Source of the DNA: Neobacillus sp. PS3-34
Lineage (GTDB): Bacteria; Bacillota; Bacilli; Bacillales; Cytobacillaceae
Reading direction: 5' to 3'
Length of the DNA: 64,000 nucleotides
Assembly (NCBI RefSeq): GCF_030915465.1
Contig: NZ_CP133267.1
Span: forward strand, 372,001-436,000
Part shown: piece after piece, positions 45,470-55,009 of the stretch
Layout: each line of letters begins with the position of its first letter
Position numbering within the stretch: the stretch's first letter is position 1
The notes under the pieces: model-generated
What the model saw: the letters and a program-made list of their open reading frames with translations, nothing else
Databases searched by the model: none
What the model was told of the DNA's origin: nothing
Made by a program: the position numbers and the translations under genes

Positions 45470-45997
45470 CTATACTTCTTCCACAGTCGCAATGTAAGGC
45501 AGATTTCGATACATTTGCGCGTAGTCAATGCCATAGCCCACAATGAATTCATCCGGGATGACAAAGCCAACATAGTCCACAGGAAGGTCCACCCTTCTTC
45601 TTTCAGGCTTATCTAAAAGCGTACATAGTTTAATTTGTTTCGGCTTATGTGTTTTCAAATGGTCCCGGAGGAAATGGAGAGTTAATCCGCTATCGATAAT
45701 ATCTTCGACCACTACGACATTTTGGTTTGTAATATTAGCATCAAGATCCTTTAAAAGTCTTACTTTTCCAGTTGATTCGGTTTCATCCCCATAGCTTGAA
45801 ACCGAGATGAAATCGACTTTAATATCACCCTTCAGCTCACGAATCAAATCCGCCGCGAAAACAAAAGACCCTTTAAGGACAACGATTAAAATAATAGGTT
45901 CATCGTTAAAATCCCTTTCTATTTCCTCTGCCAGTTTAATCACTCTTTGTTTAATTTCCGCTTCTGAAATCATTTCGCCTTTAATTTTAAATGCCAT
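45470..45997 (-). CDS. hpt: Hypoxanthine phosphoribosyltransferase
   Basis: A 175-residue type I phosphoribosyltransferase that salvages hypoxanthine and guanine to IMP and GMP. The PRPP-binding motif is VVVVEDIIDSGLTL (residues about 94-107). ILIVVLKGSFVFAADLIREL is the N-terminal core and VDFISVSSYGD the flexible catalytic loop. VGFVIPDEFIVGYGIDYAQM is the C-terminal base-binding motif. ATG at 45997 follows GAGGG. It stands alone here, apart from the usual tilS-hpt-ftsH locus, so it may be a second copy. No close terminator follows. Confidence 0.93.
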   Translation of the reverse strand: MAFKIKGEMISEAEIKQRVIKLAEEIERDFNDEPIILIVVLKGSFVFAADLIRELKGDIKVDFISVSSYGDETESTGKVRLLKDLDANITNQNVVVVEDIIDSGLTLHFLRDHLKTHKPKQIKLCTLLDKPERRRVDLPVDYVGFVIPDEFIVGYGIDYAQMYRNLPYIATVEEV

Positions 45998-46175
45998 GTT
46001 TACGCCCTCTTTCTAGTTTCTTCTATATAACAATCATCTTCTATCCTAAAGTAGAATATACAAACAAACCATTAAAAAGGTTAACTGCAAAGAAAAGAAA
46101 TCTCAATGTTTAAAGTTTCTTCTAGCTTAGTGAGAAATTGGTCAAAAGGAATAATCATCTATCCTTTTCCACAAA

Positions 46176-48138
46176 ATGAAAGAGAATCCTTTTGGGTCTA
46201 ATAAAAAAAGCAGGTGGTTCTCATTGAGTGAAGTTATTCCTTGGCTAAAAAATGAATGGAAAAGCATCCTTAAAAATCGAAAAATGATGGCTGCCATCAT
46301 TGTGATATTATTTATTCCTTCCTTGTATAGTGGTACTTATTTGTGGGCCAACTGGGATCCTTACGCACATTTAGAGCGATTGCCTGTGGCTGTCGTGAAT
46401 GATGATGTCAATGTCCCATACAATGGCGAAATGTACCATATTGGAAGTGACTTCGTGGATGAATTAATGCACGACAAAAGCTTTAAATGGAAATTTGTAA
46501 ATAAGGAGGAAGCAGATAAAGGACTAAAAAATAATCAATACTATTTCGAGATTTATATCCCTTCTGATTTTTCAAAACGAGCTACAACTTTAACGAATCT
46601 TCATCCCACTCCGCTTGAGTTATATTACAAGGTTAATGTGGGCAGCAATTTCATAGCCTCACAAATTGGAAGAACCGCAGTAGATAAAATCAGGACAAAG
46701 CTATCTCAAAGTATAAGCAAAAATTATTCTGAAGTTGTTTTTGATGAGCTTCTTTCTGTAGGAAAAGGACTAAAAAAAGCAAGCGATGGATCAGAAAAAA
46801 TATCTGCAGGCTTAGGAAAACTTTCTATGGAAACACAGAAATTAATTGTTGGAATGCAGCAGCAAAAAGGGCCGTTGAATCAATTTTCAAGCGGAGCCAA
46901 TCAATTAAGCCGTTCGGCCGTCGGCATTGGGAAATGGAGCTTCTCAAATACATACTGGCATGTCAGAAGTGAGTTCAGGCTTTAATACAGTAGGTAATAC
47001 ATTTGATCGATTAAATAACGGCTTCAATCAGTTCACCTCGGATTTTGTACCTCTTCCAAATGAATCCGTGAAGTTACAACAAACTATTACAGACTTTCAA
47101 AACAATCATCCCGAACTGGCCAAAGATGCTACCTTCCAACATTTCGTCCAAAAAGCACAAAGCATTAATGGCGGGTTGGATAAATTTAATTCTGGTTTAA
47201 CAGATTTCAGCCAAAACCTAAGTAAAACAACAGCTGGTTCAAAAAAGCTAATAGAAGGAACAAATTCAATAACCACTAAACTGGAGGAACTTTCCACAGG
47301 AGCATCGAAATTAGCTGATGCGCAACAACAACTTGCCAATGGTGCAAATAACGTTAATAAAGGCTGGAGCAAAGTCATTAGCAGCTTAATTTCTATTAAA
47401 AGCGGAGAAGATAAGCTCAAAATGGGGAGTAAGAAATTAACAAACCAATTAAAAAACGGGGCGAAACAAATACAGAGTATTCATGCAGGACAGCCCATTT
47501 ATGAAATGATGTCCAACCCTGTTCGGTTGAAGGAGCAATTAGTACATAGTGTTCCTAACTACGGAACTGGCTTAGCTCCCTACTTCCTTTCTCTTAGTTT
47601 ATTTGTTGGGGCATTGTTACTTTCGACTATTTTTCCTATAAGAGAGACAAATAAAAGAGCACCTTCCGGAATGGCTTGGTTTCTCTCAAAATTTATCTTT
47701 TTGTCTGCCATTTCAATATTCCATAGTGTAATAACTAATTTGATACTTATTTATGTAATCGGCTTAGACCCTGCAAATAAAGCTTATCTCTACCTATTTG
47801 CTTTTGTTACAAGTTTAACCTTTATGTCGATTATCTTATTTTTAGTGACTACCGCTAATAATGCCGGCAGATTTTTAGCGATCATTTTACTGGTTCTACA
47901 ATTAACTTCCAGTGCAGGCACCTTCCCGATTGAATTAACACCAGGTTTTCTTCAAAGGATTCACTCGTTGATGCCCATGACCTATACTGTACAAGGATTC
48001 CGCAGCATTATTTCAACTGCAGATTATCATTTACTTCGACAGGATGTTTTAGTTTTGATTGTTTATTTAATTTTATCGATGTTATTAACTCTTTTAGTGA
48101 TGAGGCATTTGTTAAAAAAACAAACAAGTTCAGGATAG
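46176..48138 (+). pseudogene. YhgE/Pip domain membrane protein, one frameshift
   Basis: About 654 codons. An N-terminal membrane helix (MMAAIIVILFIPSLYSGTYL) is followed by a long extracytoplasmic domain rich in helical GAS/AGKL-type heptads (GLKKASDGSEKISAGLGKLS, GASKLADAQQQLANGANNVN) and a C-terminal ABC-2-like block of five helices. The Pip/YhgE family includes the phage-infection protein and type VII-secretion-linked YueB relatives. The frame breaks at 46932-46934 (AAA should be AA), giving GIGNGASQIHTGMSEVSSGF. ATG at 46176 has no Shine-Dalgarno; a TTG at 46224 behind AGGTGG is a better start. Confidence 0.85.
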
Positions 48139-48220
48139 ATAAATAAAAGAAACCAATATTCTTTTATCAAAAGGTGAACAATCTAAGTATTTTTTCTTCA
48201 TTCTTCTGTTAGGCCATATC

Positions 48221-48256
48221 AAAAAAGAGGATGTCCTGAGGCATCCTCTTTATTTA
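48221..48256 (+). terminator. Terminator of the YhgE/Pip gene
   Basis: AAAGAGGATG-TCCTGAG-GCATCCTCTTT followed by ATTT. Confidence 0.75.
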
Positions 48257-48286
48257 GGTTATTTAATTAATCTAGGTTGTTTTCTA

Positions 48287-48332
48287 AAAGATTGTTGTTT
48301 TCTAAAAGATTGTTGTTTTGCAAATAGGTTTT
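48287..48332. repeat. Short 18-bp tandem repeat
   Basis: TTGTTTTCTAAAAGATTG occurs twice in a row with partial flanking copies, just left of the GC-rich repeat element. Confidence 0.7.
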
Positions 48333-48359
48333 TAAAAGCAAATCGTTGTAAAAGAAGAT

Positions 48360-48546
48360 GATTGGAGCGGAAGGTGCGAGCTCCTCGAAAATGCTCTCGC
48401 ATTTCCTTCGTGCGGTGTTGATTCTAGGAAGCTGATTCAACGTCCTGCGGGAGCAGCGGGACAGGTGAGACCCCGCAGGCGCTTTGCGCCGAGGAGGCTC
48501 ACAGCCCGCCCAGCGGAAAGCGAGCATCCTGGAGTGGAAATCAACT
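48360..48546. repeat. GC-rich palindromic intergenic repeat element
   Basis: About 187 bases far richer in G+C than the surroundings, starting GATTGGAGCGGAAGGTGCGA and ending GAGTGGAAATCAAC. Inner inverted repeats include CCTGCGGG...CCCGCAGG and GGCGCTTTGCGCC. From memory, nearly the same element is scattered between genes in many Bacillus-group genomes; it has no coding capacity. No terminal target duplication was identified. Confidence 0.65.
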
Positions 48547-48740
48547 AATATAGCAACAAGTATACGAAAACAGCCTTAATCTAACAACAAAGCAAAACAA
48601 TTACAAAGGGCACAGGTAAACCGTAATTCCTTTTACTCTAATACTAAGTTATATTTTCTTTGCATAAAATCTTAAGAAATGCGGTTTGCATACCGGCTGT
48701 CATTTACAGTTATGCTCTTGTCAGAAAAAGGAGGGAGTTT

Positions 48741-49151
48741 ATGTTTAAATTTTTTTCTTTTAAAAATAAGCAGACAGAAAAAGTTAATAATATAAACTCT
48801 CTTATTCTTAATAAATTAGACCGGATTGCTGAACTATTAGAACAACAGCAACAACTTCAACACCAGCAACAACAGGTGAATAAAGAACAAAATATTCAAT
48901 TTGATCATGTGCAAATTGATTATATAGAGAACATTGTCTTCCGGTTAGACAATATAGAAATTGATGAGTTGAGCGGAAAATTAATTATAGGAAATAATAT
49001 AAGTACTTCAGAAGACTTGGCCAAACCACTAGTGCTAAAGATGGCCAAAGAAAATGCTAAGCAGGAGGCAATGTCTGAAACAGCTCCAGAGAATCATCAA
49101 AAAATAATCAAAACATCAAAGGGATTTCGTTTTCGCAAGGATATTCCATAA
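48741..49151 (+). CDS. GerPC-like coiled-coil spore protein, 136 aa
   Basis: A 136-residue protein with a Gln-rich coiled coil (ELLEQQQQLQHQQQQVNKEQ) followed by VRFRLDNIEIDELSG-like text (ENIVFRLDNIEIDELSGKLI) and a basic C-terminus. The layout, a short N-terminal helix, Q-rich coil and the beta segment ending in IIGNN, recalls GerPC. GerP proteins lie in the spore coat and let germinants reach their receptors. ATG at 48741 follows AAAGGAGGG. It heads a cluster of GerPA/PF-like genes on both strands. The assignment rests on weak similarity. Confidence 0.55.
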   Translation: MFKFFSFKNKQTEKVNNINSLILNKLDRIAELLEQQQQLQHQQQQVNKEQNIQFDHVQIDYIENIVFRLDNIEIDELSGKLIIGNNISTSEDLAKPLVLKMAKENAKQEAMSETAPENHQKIIKTSKGFRFRKDIP

Positions 49152-49234
49152 ATGCATATGCTCCCAAAATAAAGTATGTTTGAACGTTATATAAACGCGA
49201 GAAAGTTGTCATGAAAAATGAGATGATATCACCT

Positions 49235-49744
49235 TTATTCTTCTCTTATTATATTAGCAATTTTAATATCCTGATCGTCGATTATGGCATCAATGACATC
49301 TTCATCATTATTAATATTTATATTGTTTAATAAATGATTTTGGTCTCCGAATATGCCACCTTGGGAATAATTCGCTTTTTCATTTGCATCCATTCCTGTA
49401 ACATTGCTCTTCCCAACGAATACAGAGCTATTATTATACATCGTATTGACATCGACACGATCAATAGTTAGATTCGTATCATTCTCATTACCAGGATTCT
49501 CAAAAGAGAGATTGATATCCCGGTCATCGATAGGCGTATCAATAAAATCAGGGTCAATCAAGATGGAGACATTTTGGTAAAGAATGTTTGATTGGCCACT
49601 TATGCTTCCAATCACACTATTTTCTTTACCATGTGCACTCCATCCAATCGCATTGTTCCTTTCTCCGATAAAGATACCCGATTGCCTTTGCATCGTTTGG
49701 ACATTTATATTCCCCGCAAATTTAAATCGCCAAAACTTTTTCAT
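49235..49744 (-). CDS. Two-domain GerPA/GerPF-like spore protein, 169 aa
   Basis: Two copies of a module of about 75 residues. Copy one has QSGIFIGERNNAIGWSAHGK, ENSVIGSISGQSNILYQN and DTPIDDRDINL; copy two has SSVFVGKSNVTGMDANEKAN, YSQGGIFGDQNHLLNN and DAIIDDQDIKI. Each module follows the GerPA/PF pattern (hydrophobic-I/V-G-x(n)-G-x-I-x-G-x-x-N, then a D-D-x-D-I end). ATG at 49744 (MKKFWRF) is preferred; an ATG 13 codons upstream lacks a Shine-Dalgarno. GerPF-type proteins are usually single-module, so the internal duplication is unusual. Confidence 0.6.
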   Translation of the reverse strand: MKKFWRFKFAGNINVQTMQRQSGIFIGERNNAIGWSAHGKENSVIGSISGQSNILYQNVSILIDPDFIDTPIDDRDINLSFENPGNENDTNLTIDRVDVNTMYNNSSVFVGKSNVTGMDANEKANYSQGGIFGDQNHLLNNININNDEDVIDAIIDDQDIKIANIIREE

Positions 49745-49914
49745 GTGCCGCTCACGCCTTTTATTTTTGATATGATGATTCATTTATATAAGTTGGTTAA
49801 TCCACATTATGTTTATAGAAATAGGTTTGTGATGAATGCCTCTAAAAATGAAAAGCTGTGTCATTAGCCCAGGGTGTGCATAGGCTAATAAAAACGAAAA
49901 GGAGTAAGGTATAA

Positions 49915-50115
49915 ATGATCAATTTAACGTTGGAGGATATATCCATTGGGAAAATGAGCAATGGATCCGGCTTTTTCATTGGCGAAAAAAATACATTAAA
50001 AAAATTCAATTATACATCTGTCGTAAACGAAGCTGTTGGTATATTGTCAGGAAATGAAACTACAGTAAAGCAAAATCAATGGATAAAAAACAGAGAAAAA
50101 TGGGAGGTTGATTAG
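49915..50115 (+). CDS. GerPA/GerPE-like small spore protein, 66 aa
   Basis: The module text ISIGKMSNGSGFFIGEKNTL, KKFNYTSVVNEAVGILSGNE has the same F-F-I-G...G-I-L-S-G-N pattern as its neighbours. ATG at 49915 follows AAAAGGAG. Three bases separate its stop from the next ATG, so the two form an operon, divergent from the two-module gene. A spore-coat role is inferred from family resemblance only. Confidence 0.6.
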   Translation: MINLTLEDISIGKMSNGSGFFIGEKNTLKKFNYTSVVNEAVGILSGNETTVKQNQWIKNREKWEVD

Positions 50116-50118
50116 TTC

Positions 50119-50406
50119 ATGGTTTCTCCGATTTTATCCCCTACCTTTCATATTGGCACGATTAAGATAGGAAATATTGAAGGGGCTTCCTGTTTTAGCA
50201 TCGGAAACAATTTTATCGAAGACTTTAAAAACAATAAAAAACATAACCAGGGATTGGGCAACATTCATGGAGATCAAAGCAATCTGTCGCATACAAGCGC
50301 TTCATTAACAAATTATGAGCATGACTCAATCCAAAAGAAAAAATCGGAGCAAGAGATACGTAAAATTAAAAGGATAGCCAAACAAAAACAACAAACCCAT
50401 GTATAA
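50119..50406 (+). CDS. GerP-like small spore protein with basic tail, 95 aa
   Basis: The GerPA/PF-like module (IKIGNIEGASCFSIGNNFIE, KHNQGLGNIHGDQSNLSHTS) is followed by a strongly basic tail (KKKSEQEIRKIKRIAKQKQQ). ATG at 50119 follows GGGAGG. Second gene of a two-gene operon ending in a terminator. The basic tail is unusual for GerP proteins and may bind another coat protein or nucleic acid. Confidence 0.6.
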   Translation: MVSPILSPTFHIGTIKIGNIEGASCFSIGNNFIEDFKNNKKHNQGLGNIHGDQSNLSHTSASLTNYEHDSIQKKKSEQEIRKIKRIAKQKQQTHV

Positions 50407-50428
50407 AAGGGTTTGTTGTTTATTTTTA
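50385..50428 (+). terminator. Terminator of the GerP-like pair
   Basis: AACAACAAACCC-ATGTATAAAA-GGGTTTGTTGTTT followed by ATTTTT, overlapping the last codons. Confidence 0.8.
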
Positions 50429-50467
50429 ATACATGAAAATTTTTTTTGGATTTCCCTTCTATTTGCC

Positions 50468-50716
50468 CTATACATTTCCGCCAATAACTGGTTTATAATC
50501 CTGATCAAAGATCAAACCATCAAACATTTCAAAGCTATCAGCATTGTTGCTTACATTGCCTGCGATAAGATTATTAAAGCCATAAATACCACCAAAGCCT
50601 AAATTATATTTTCTATTTGCATCCATCCCGTTTACAACAGCTTCACCAACAATGACGGCAGCATTGGGCTGGGGAGAATTAACATTAAAGATCCCTAAAT
50701 TAATCACTGAAGGCAT
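50468..50716 (-). CDS. GerPF/GerPA-family spore germination protein, 82 aa
   Basis: The protein most like classical GerPF: MPSVINLGIFNVNSPQPNAA, VIVGEAVVNGMDANRKYNLG, FGGIYGFNNLI and the end FDQDYKPVIGGN. The length of 82 residues is normal for GerPA/PF. ATG at 50716 follows GAGGAGG. It is convergent with the two-gene GerP-like operon. In the well-studied gerP operon all six genes lie in one direction; here the genes alternate strands. Confidence 0.75.
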   Translation of the reverse strand: MPSVINLGIFNVNSPQPNAAVIVGEAVVNGMDANRKYNLGFGGIYGFNNLIAGNVSNNADSFEMFDGLIFDQDYKPVIGGNV

Positions 50717-50850
50717 CCCAATTACCTCCTCACCTTCCAGTTCCTGTTACCCATCTTATGTTTCCTAGATTACTTTCGTGATAACAGCGTATGGGCAAAA
50801 AAGAACCTGCCCGACCACTCGAACAACTTAAAAGGTAAAGTACCCAGATT

Positions 50851-51429
50851 CTATTTTACAATCCCTGAAAGAATCAAGTTCCATACAACTTCAAATTCCT
50901 GGTCAATGGTGGGTGATGCCCACTCTTTCGCATGGGCAGGATGATGAAACCGAGCAGTTGCCATAAAGACTCCGCTCGCGGTGGCTTTGGCATCTCTCGA
51001 CTTAAATTCTTGATTAGCCACTCCCGCTTCAATAATCGGGATGATTTGTCCGATTAATTCACCTATATGGGCATTTACTGCGTCTACAGATTCTTCCACG
51101 AGTGTTGTATACATTGTAAATAACTCAGGGTCTTCCTGAACAAGGGCATGTTTAATATTAATCAGTGTCTTTAACCATAAATGTAATCGCTCTGAAGCAG
51201 TACAGTCCTGTTTAAAAACTGCCTCTAATGGTTCAGAGATACTGTGCAGCCATCTCTCTGCAACAGATTCTCGTAAAGCAGCTTTACTTGGAAAATGACG
51301 ATAAATTGTCCCATGACTTACATTTAGAGCTCTTGCAACATCCACTACACTTGTTTTTTCTGGTCCAAATCGGCGAAGAACCTGCTCCGCTGTATCTAAA
51401 ATGGTTTCTTTCGTTAGATGATCAGCCAT
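50851..51429 (-). CDS. TetR family regulator
   Basis: A 192-residue TetR-type repressor. The HTH is LNVSHGTIYRHFPSKAALRE (residues about 31-50) and the rest is the helical ligand-binding domain. It follows the aldo/keto reductase gene by six bases, and that operon's promoter carries an inverted repeat over the -35 box, so it probably represses the pair until an electrophile or carbonyl ligand binds. The Shine-Dalgarno is weak, consistent with translation coupled to the upstream gene. Confidence 0.93.
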   Translation of the reverse strand: MADHLTKETILDTAEQVLRRFGPEKTSVVDVARALNVSHGTIYRHFPSKAALRESVAERWLHSISEPLEAVFKQDCTASERLHLWLKTLINIKHALVQEDPELFTMYTTLVEESVDAVNAHIGELIGQIIPIIEAGVANQEFKSRDAKATASGVFMATARFHHPAHAKEWASPTIDQEFEVVWNLILSGIVK

Positions 51430-51435
51430 TATTGC

Positions 51436-52425
51436 TTACTCTACTCCGAGCATACCCATTTGCTCAGCGGCATAACGTGTACCAGCAACAGCTTCTGCAG
51501 GAACAGCTTTTTCAATTCTTTCAAGATCAGATGTGCTAAGCTGAAGACCAACTGCGCTCAATGCATCCTGTAGTTGTGTACGTTTGCGGGCACCAATCAA
51601 TGGGATAACATCCTCGCCTCGAGATAGAACCCACGCAATGGCAAGCTGTGCAACGTTTGTTTCTTTTTCCACCGCTATTTCACGTAAAGCTTCTACAAGA
51701 GCTAAGTTCTTATCCAGATTTTCGCCCATAAAACGTGGAGAGAAAGAACGGAAATCAGGTGCTCCTTGACGATCCTTCGACCACTTTCCACTTAATAATC
51801 CACGAGAAAGTACACCGTATGCCGATAGGCTAATTCCAAGTTCACGTAAAGTCGGTAAGATTTCTTTTTCAATACCACGGCTAAAAAGTGAATATTCAAT
51901 TTGCAGCCAGCTAATCGGATGAACGGCATGAGCACGTCGGATGGTATCTGCATTCGCCTCTGAAAGTCCAATATTCTTCACATAACCCGCCTTCACCATG
52001 TCGGCAATTGCCCCTACAGTTTCTTCAATTGGTACATTTGGGTCTACACGAGCTGGCTGATAAAGGTCGATGTAATCAACACCTAATCTCTGTAAAGTGT
52101 AGGATAAGAAGTTTTTCACCGCTTGCGGTCGTCCATCGACACCAACCCATCCACCGTCTGGAGATCTCATGGCACCGAATTTAACAGCAATAAATGCATT
52201 ATCGCGTTTTGAACCTTTTAGGGCTTCATTTAAAAGAAGTTCGTTGTGGCCGACACCATAAAAATCTCCGGTATCTAATAATGTAATTCCTGCTTCAAGT
52301 GCTGCATGAATCGTAGCAATGCTTTCATTTCTGTCCGCTGCACCGTAAAGATCGGACATTCCCATGCATCCAAGTCCTACTGCGGATACTGATTGACCGT
52401 TTTGACCAAGTTTTCTATATAACAT
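51436..52425 (-). CDS. Aldo/keto reductase
   Basis: A 329-residue (beta/alpha)8 NADPH-dependent carbonyl reductase. The active-site aspartate and tyrosine are in [14 protein letters not shown], the lysine in FIAVKFGAM, and the cofactor-binding end [40 protein letters not shown] is the usual central motif. ATG at 52425 follows GGAGG; the frame extends 20 codons upstream without a Shine-Dalgarno. The histidine of the tetrad region reads LYQPARVD instead of LYQ-H-R-D, a substitution seen in AKR13-like proteins. First gene of an operon with TetR. Confidence 0.93.
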   Translation of the reverse strand: MLYRKLGQNGQSVSAVGLGCMGMSDLYGAADRNESIATIHAALEAGITLLDTGDFYGVGHNELLLNEALKGSKRDNAFIAVKFGAMRSPDGGWVGVDGRPQAVKNFLSYTLQRLGVDYIDLYQPARVDPNVPIEETVGAIADMVKAGYVKNIGLSEANADTIRRAHAVHPISWLQIEYSLFSRGIEKEILPTLRELGISLSAYGVLSRGLLSGKWSKDRQGAPDFRSFSPRFMGENLDKNLALVEALREIAVEKETNVAQLAIAWVLSRGEDVIPLIGARKRTQLQDALSAVGLQLSTSDLERIEKAVPAEAVAGTRYAAEQMGMLGVE

Positions 52426-52456
52426 AAGATTATACCTCCATATCAAGATGAGTTTC

Positions 52457-52515
52457 ATGATATCAGCAAAATAAACAATAATCAAGTGACAGATTTTATT
52501 TTTTGTCAGTTGATT
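52457..52515 (-). promoter_or_regulatory. Promoter and operator of the aldo/keto reductase-TetR operon
   Basis: On the minus strand TTGATT (52480-52485) and TATCAT (52457-52462) are spaced by 17 bp. The inverted repeat AATCAAGTGACA (52480-52491) / TGTCAGTTGATT (52504-52515) overlaps the -35 box, as expected for a TetR-type repressor site. Confidence 0.65.
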
Positions 52516-52614
52516 GTTATGCTATCGATTTCTAATTCATTTGCATGCTTCTGTTCGATATTATCTTTTAGTATGAACGGAAAAATAAATCGACATATCC
52601 TAAAAAAATAATAG

Positions 52615-52660
52615 TTGACATGCTGAAGAACTTTCATTATCATTTGTATGTACAAACAAC
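52615..52660 (+). promoter_or_regulatory. MFS promoter with TTTGTA-N2-TACAAA operator (site 1)
   Basis: TTGACA (52615-52620), 17 bp, TATCAT (52638-52643), then TTTGTATGTACAAACAAC at 52643-52660 over the predicted start of transcription. The same operator in the same position is found at 62650 and 62831. Confidence 0.75.
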
Positions 52661-52683
52661 AAATCAAATAAAAGATAACATAA

Positions 52684-52730
52684 GAAGGTTTAATGCTCGC
52701 AACCCTAAGCTTAAACCTTCTTCTTTTGTT
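52684..52730 (+). promoter_or_regulatory. Terminator-like hairpin in the MFS leader
   Basis: AAGAAGGTTTAA and TTAAACCTTCTT form a 12-bp perfect stem with a 17-base loop followed by CTTTTGTT, between the promoter and the start codon. It may be an attenuator. Confidence 0.5.
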
Positions 52731-52796
52731 AGACACATATTGGATAAAATTCGTATCATTTTTGTACTCAAAATTACAGAGAATAGAGGGAGATTA

Positions 52797-54118
52797 TTGA
52801 TAAATCGACAACAAGAGATTTCATCTAAACTTATATATGTATTGTGTACCATTGTATTATTGGTTGTTATGAACGCAACAATCTTTAATGTAGCACTGCC
52901 AACTATCTCAGAAAGGTTTTCTCTATCCACTCCTCAGGTAAGCTGGATTGTAGTAGGATATGCCATGATCACAGCGATTGGATCCATTACTTATGGGAAA
53001 TTAGCGGATATATACCCGCTTAAACCTTTATTCATGATTGGTTTATCTCTTTTTGCAATCGGATCATTTCTAGGATTCTTCTCGCAAAGCTATTCACTAG
53101 TTATTATCAATAGAATCATTCAAGCGGCAGGAGGATCTTCTCTTATTTCCTTGTCTATGATTACCGTTTCACGTTACTTTGAACAAAGCAAGCGAGCTCG
53201 CATGATGGGAATGTTAACCTCCTCTATTGCTTTAGGAGCAGGAATCGGTCCTCTGGCAGGAGGATTTCTAACTCAGGTTTTTGGTTGGAACTATCTTTTC
53301 TTAATTATGACTATTTCTTTGCTGACATTTCCATTTATTATTCGTTACATTCCTACAGAAATGAACCGTAAGGGAGAATTTGACACCATTGGAGCCATTT
53401 TGATGGCAGCGTTTGTTATCTCATTATTACTATCTGTCAATTTGTCTCCCTATTTTTTGTGTATCAGTATCTTGACTTTTATTATTTTTAATAGCTATTT
53501 TAAAAAGAAAAAAAATCCGTTTATTCAAATTGAGCTGTTTGAAAATCGTTCCTACACCTTATTTTTACTAACAGGCTTTATTACATTCTTTGTACAGCTA
53601 GCCGTATTCCTTACTCTACCTATTATGTTAAAATCCACTTTTCATTTGAATCCTTTGCTTATCGGAGTTATCTTATTCGCAGGTTCAATGACTGGCGCAA
53701 TTTTCAGCCCGTTCTCAGCAAAGTGGAGTCGAAAATGGAATAATAATTCAATGTTATTGATTTTCAACAGTATTATGACTATTGTTCTTCTATTTTTAGG
53801 TTTTTATTATTCCCTTTCACCCATATTAGTCATGATTTTCTTTATGGTATTATTTATGTGCTATTCCAGTATCCAAGTATTGCTAGCAAATTCTGTTGCG
53901 ATGACTTTGCAGGCAAATAAAACCGGTATTGGTATGGGATTATATACTTTGATAACTTTTTTAGGCATGTCTTTTCGCCAGCCTTTGCCGGTCGCTTGTT
54001 AGACTGGACAAACTCATTTGGCAATACATTTTTTATTTTAGGCTTTGTGATTGCCTTTAACATTTTCCTTTTCTCGATGGCTTATTCTAAAAATCGCCTA
54101 ACTGAAAAGGAAATTTAG
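52797..54118 (+). pseudogene. MFS drug exporter, frameshifted near the C-terminus
   Basis: About 440 codons with 12-14 membrane helices. The antiporter motif C equivalent is SSIALGAGIGPLAGGFLTQV, motif A is YGKLADIYPLKPLFMIG, and MNATIFNVALPTISERF is the DHA2-type first helix. The start is TTG at 52797 behind AGAGGGAG. In the T4 run 53972-53975 one T is missing; restoring it gives MSFSPAFAGRLLDWTNSFG and the real end at 54118. It is controlled by operator site 1. It likely exports a toxic compound that also induces the other genes with this operator. Confidence 0.9.
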
Positions 54119-54126
54119 TCGATGAA

Positions 54127-54166
54127 CAAAAAGAAGCTTTCATGCAAGTGAAAGCTTCTTTCTACT
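54127..54166 (+). terminator. Terminator of the MFS gene
   Basis: AAGAAGCTTTC-ATGCAA-GTGAAAGCTTCTT followed by TCTACT, nine bases after the repaired stop. Confidence 0.8.
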
Positions 54167-54219
54167 ATTATTTAAGACAAAGTTTTACCTTGATAAATCA
54201 GGTTGAAAATTATGCACAT

Positions 54220-55009
54220 TTATAGCGACCGTATAATACCTCCTTCTACTCTTTGGGCAGTACCATTGATTGCTGAAGCTTTCTTTGAAGCTATGAATAC
54301 AACCGTGTCAGCTACTTCTTCCACTGTAGTAAATCGTTGAATTAAAGAACTCGGTTCATTATTTTTGAAGTAATTTTCTGAAAAGAGCTCAAGATCCTCG
54401 TTTTCTGCTTTCGCCGCTCCTATCATGTAACTTTCGACCCCCTCTGTCCATGTGGCCCTGCCAACACACTGTTAACCGTTACATTTGTTCCCTTTGTAAG
54501 TTCTGCCATCCCCCTAGACAAGCTAATTAGGCCGTTTTTGAAACTGAATAAGGAATCATTTGTGGCAATGGCTTTAACCCTGCTTCACTAGCAATATTTA
54601 TAATTCGACCTGTATTTCTTTTAAGCATCTCCGGGAGAAATGAACGGGATAATCTAACTGCACTAAGCACATTTACGTTAAAATAGTTCATCCATTCTTC
54701 ATCAGTAATATTTTCAAATTCCTTAACTTCAAATATGCCCATATTGTTTACAAGCACATCGACTTCTCCGTACTCTTTTATTTTTTCAATAAATTCTTGA
54801 GCCTGTGGTGCATCTGACAAATCAGCAGCAATCCCATAAACATTTCCTAAATTAGATAGATCAATAACTGTTTCCTCCACCCGGCTTTTGTTTCTGCCGT
54901 TAACTATAACCTTCGCTCCTTCCTGTAAAAAAGACTTCACAATTCCTTTTCCGATTCCAGATGTTGAACCTGTGACTACTACTAATTTATCTTCAAGTTG
55001 TAAGTTCAT
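54220..55009 (-). pseudogene. Short-chain dehydrogenase/reductase, two frameshifts
   Basis: A 264-codon classical SDR. The cofactor motif is TGSTSGIGKGI, the structural motif is NNMG (NNAG type), the catalytic serine is in INIASEAG and Tyr-Lys in YSVSK. ATG at 55009 is preferred. Two single-base deletions break it. ACGGCCTAA (near 54527-54531) should be ACGGCCCTAA, giving [30 protein letters not shown] (near 54449-54453) lacks one base, giving [17 protein letters not shown]. Both lie at GGCC. The substrate is unknown. Confidence 0.87.

Noticed and set aside
48267..48527. A minus-strand frame of 86 codons
   Set aside because: It translates the GC-rich palindromic element and the 18-bp repeat, has no start signal and reads as noncoding.
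52506..52736. A minus-strand frame between the reductase and MFS genes
   Set aside because: It covers two promoters and an operator and has no translation signal.
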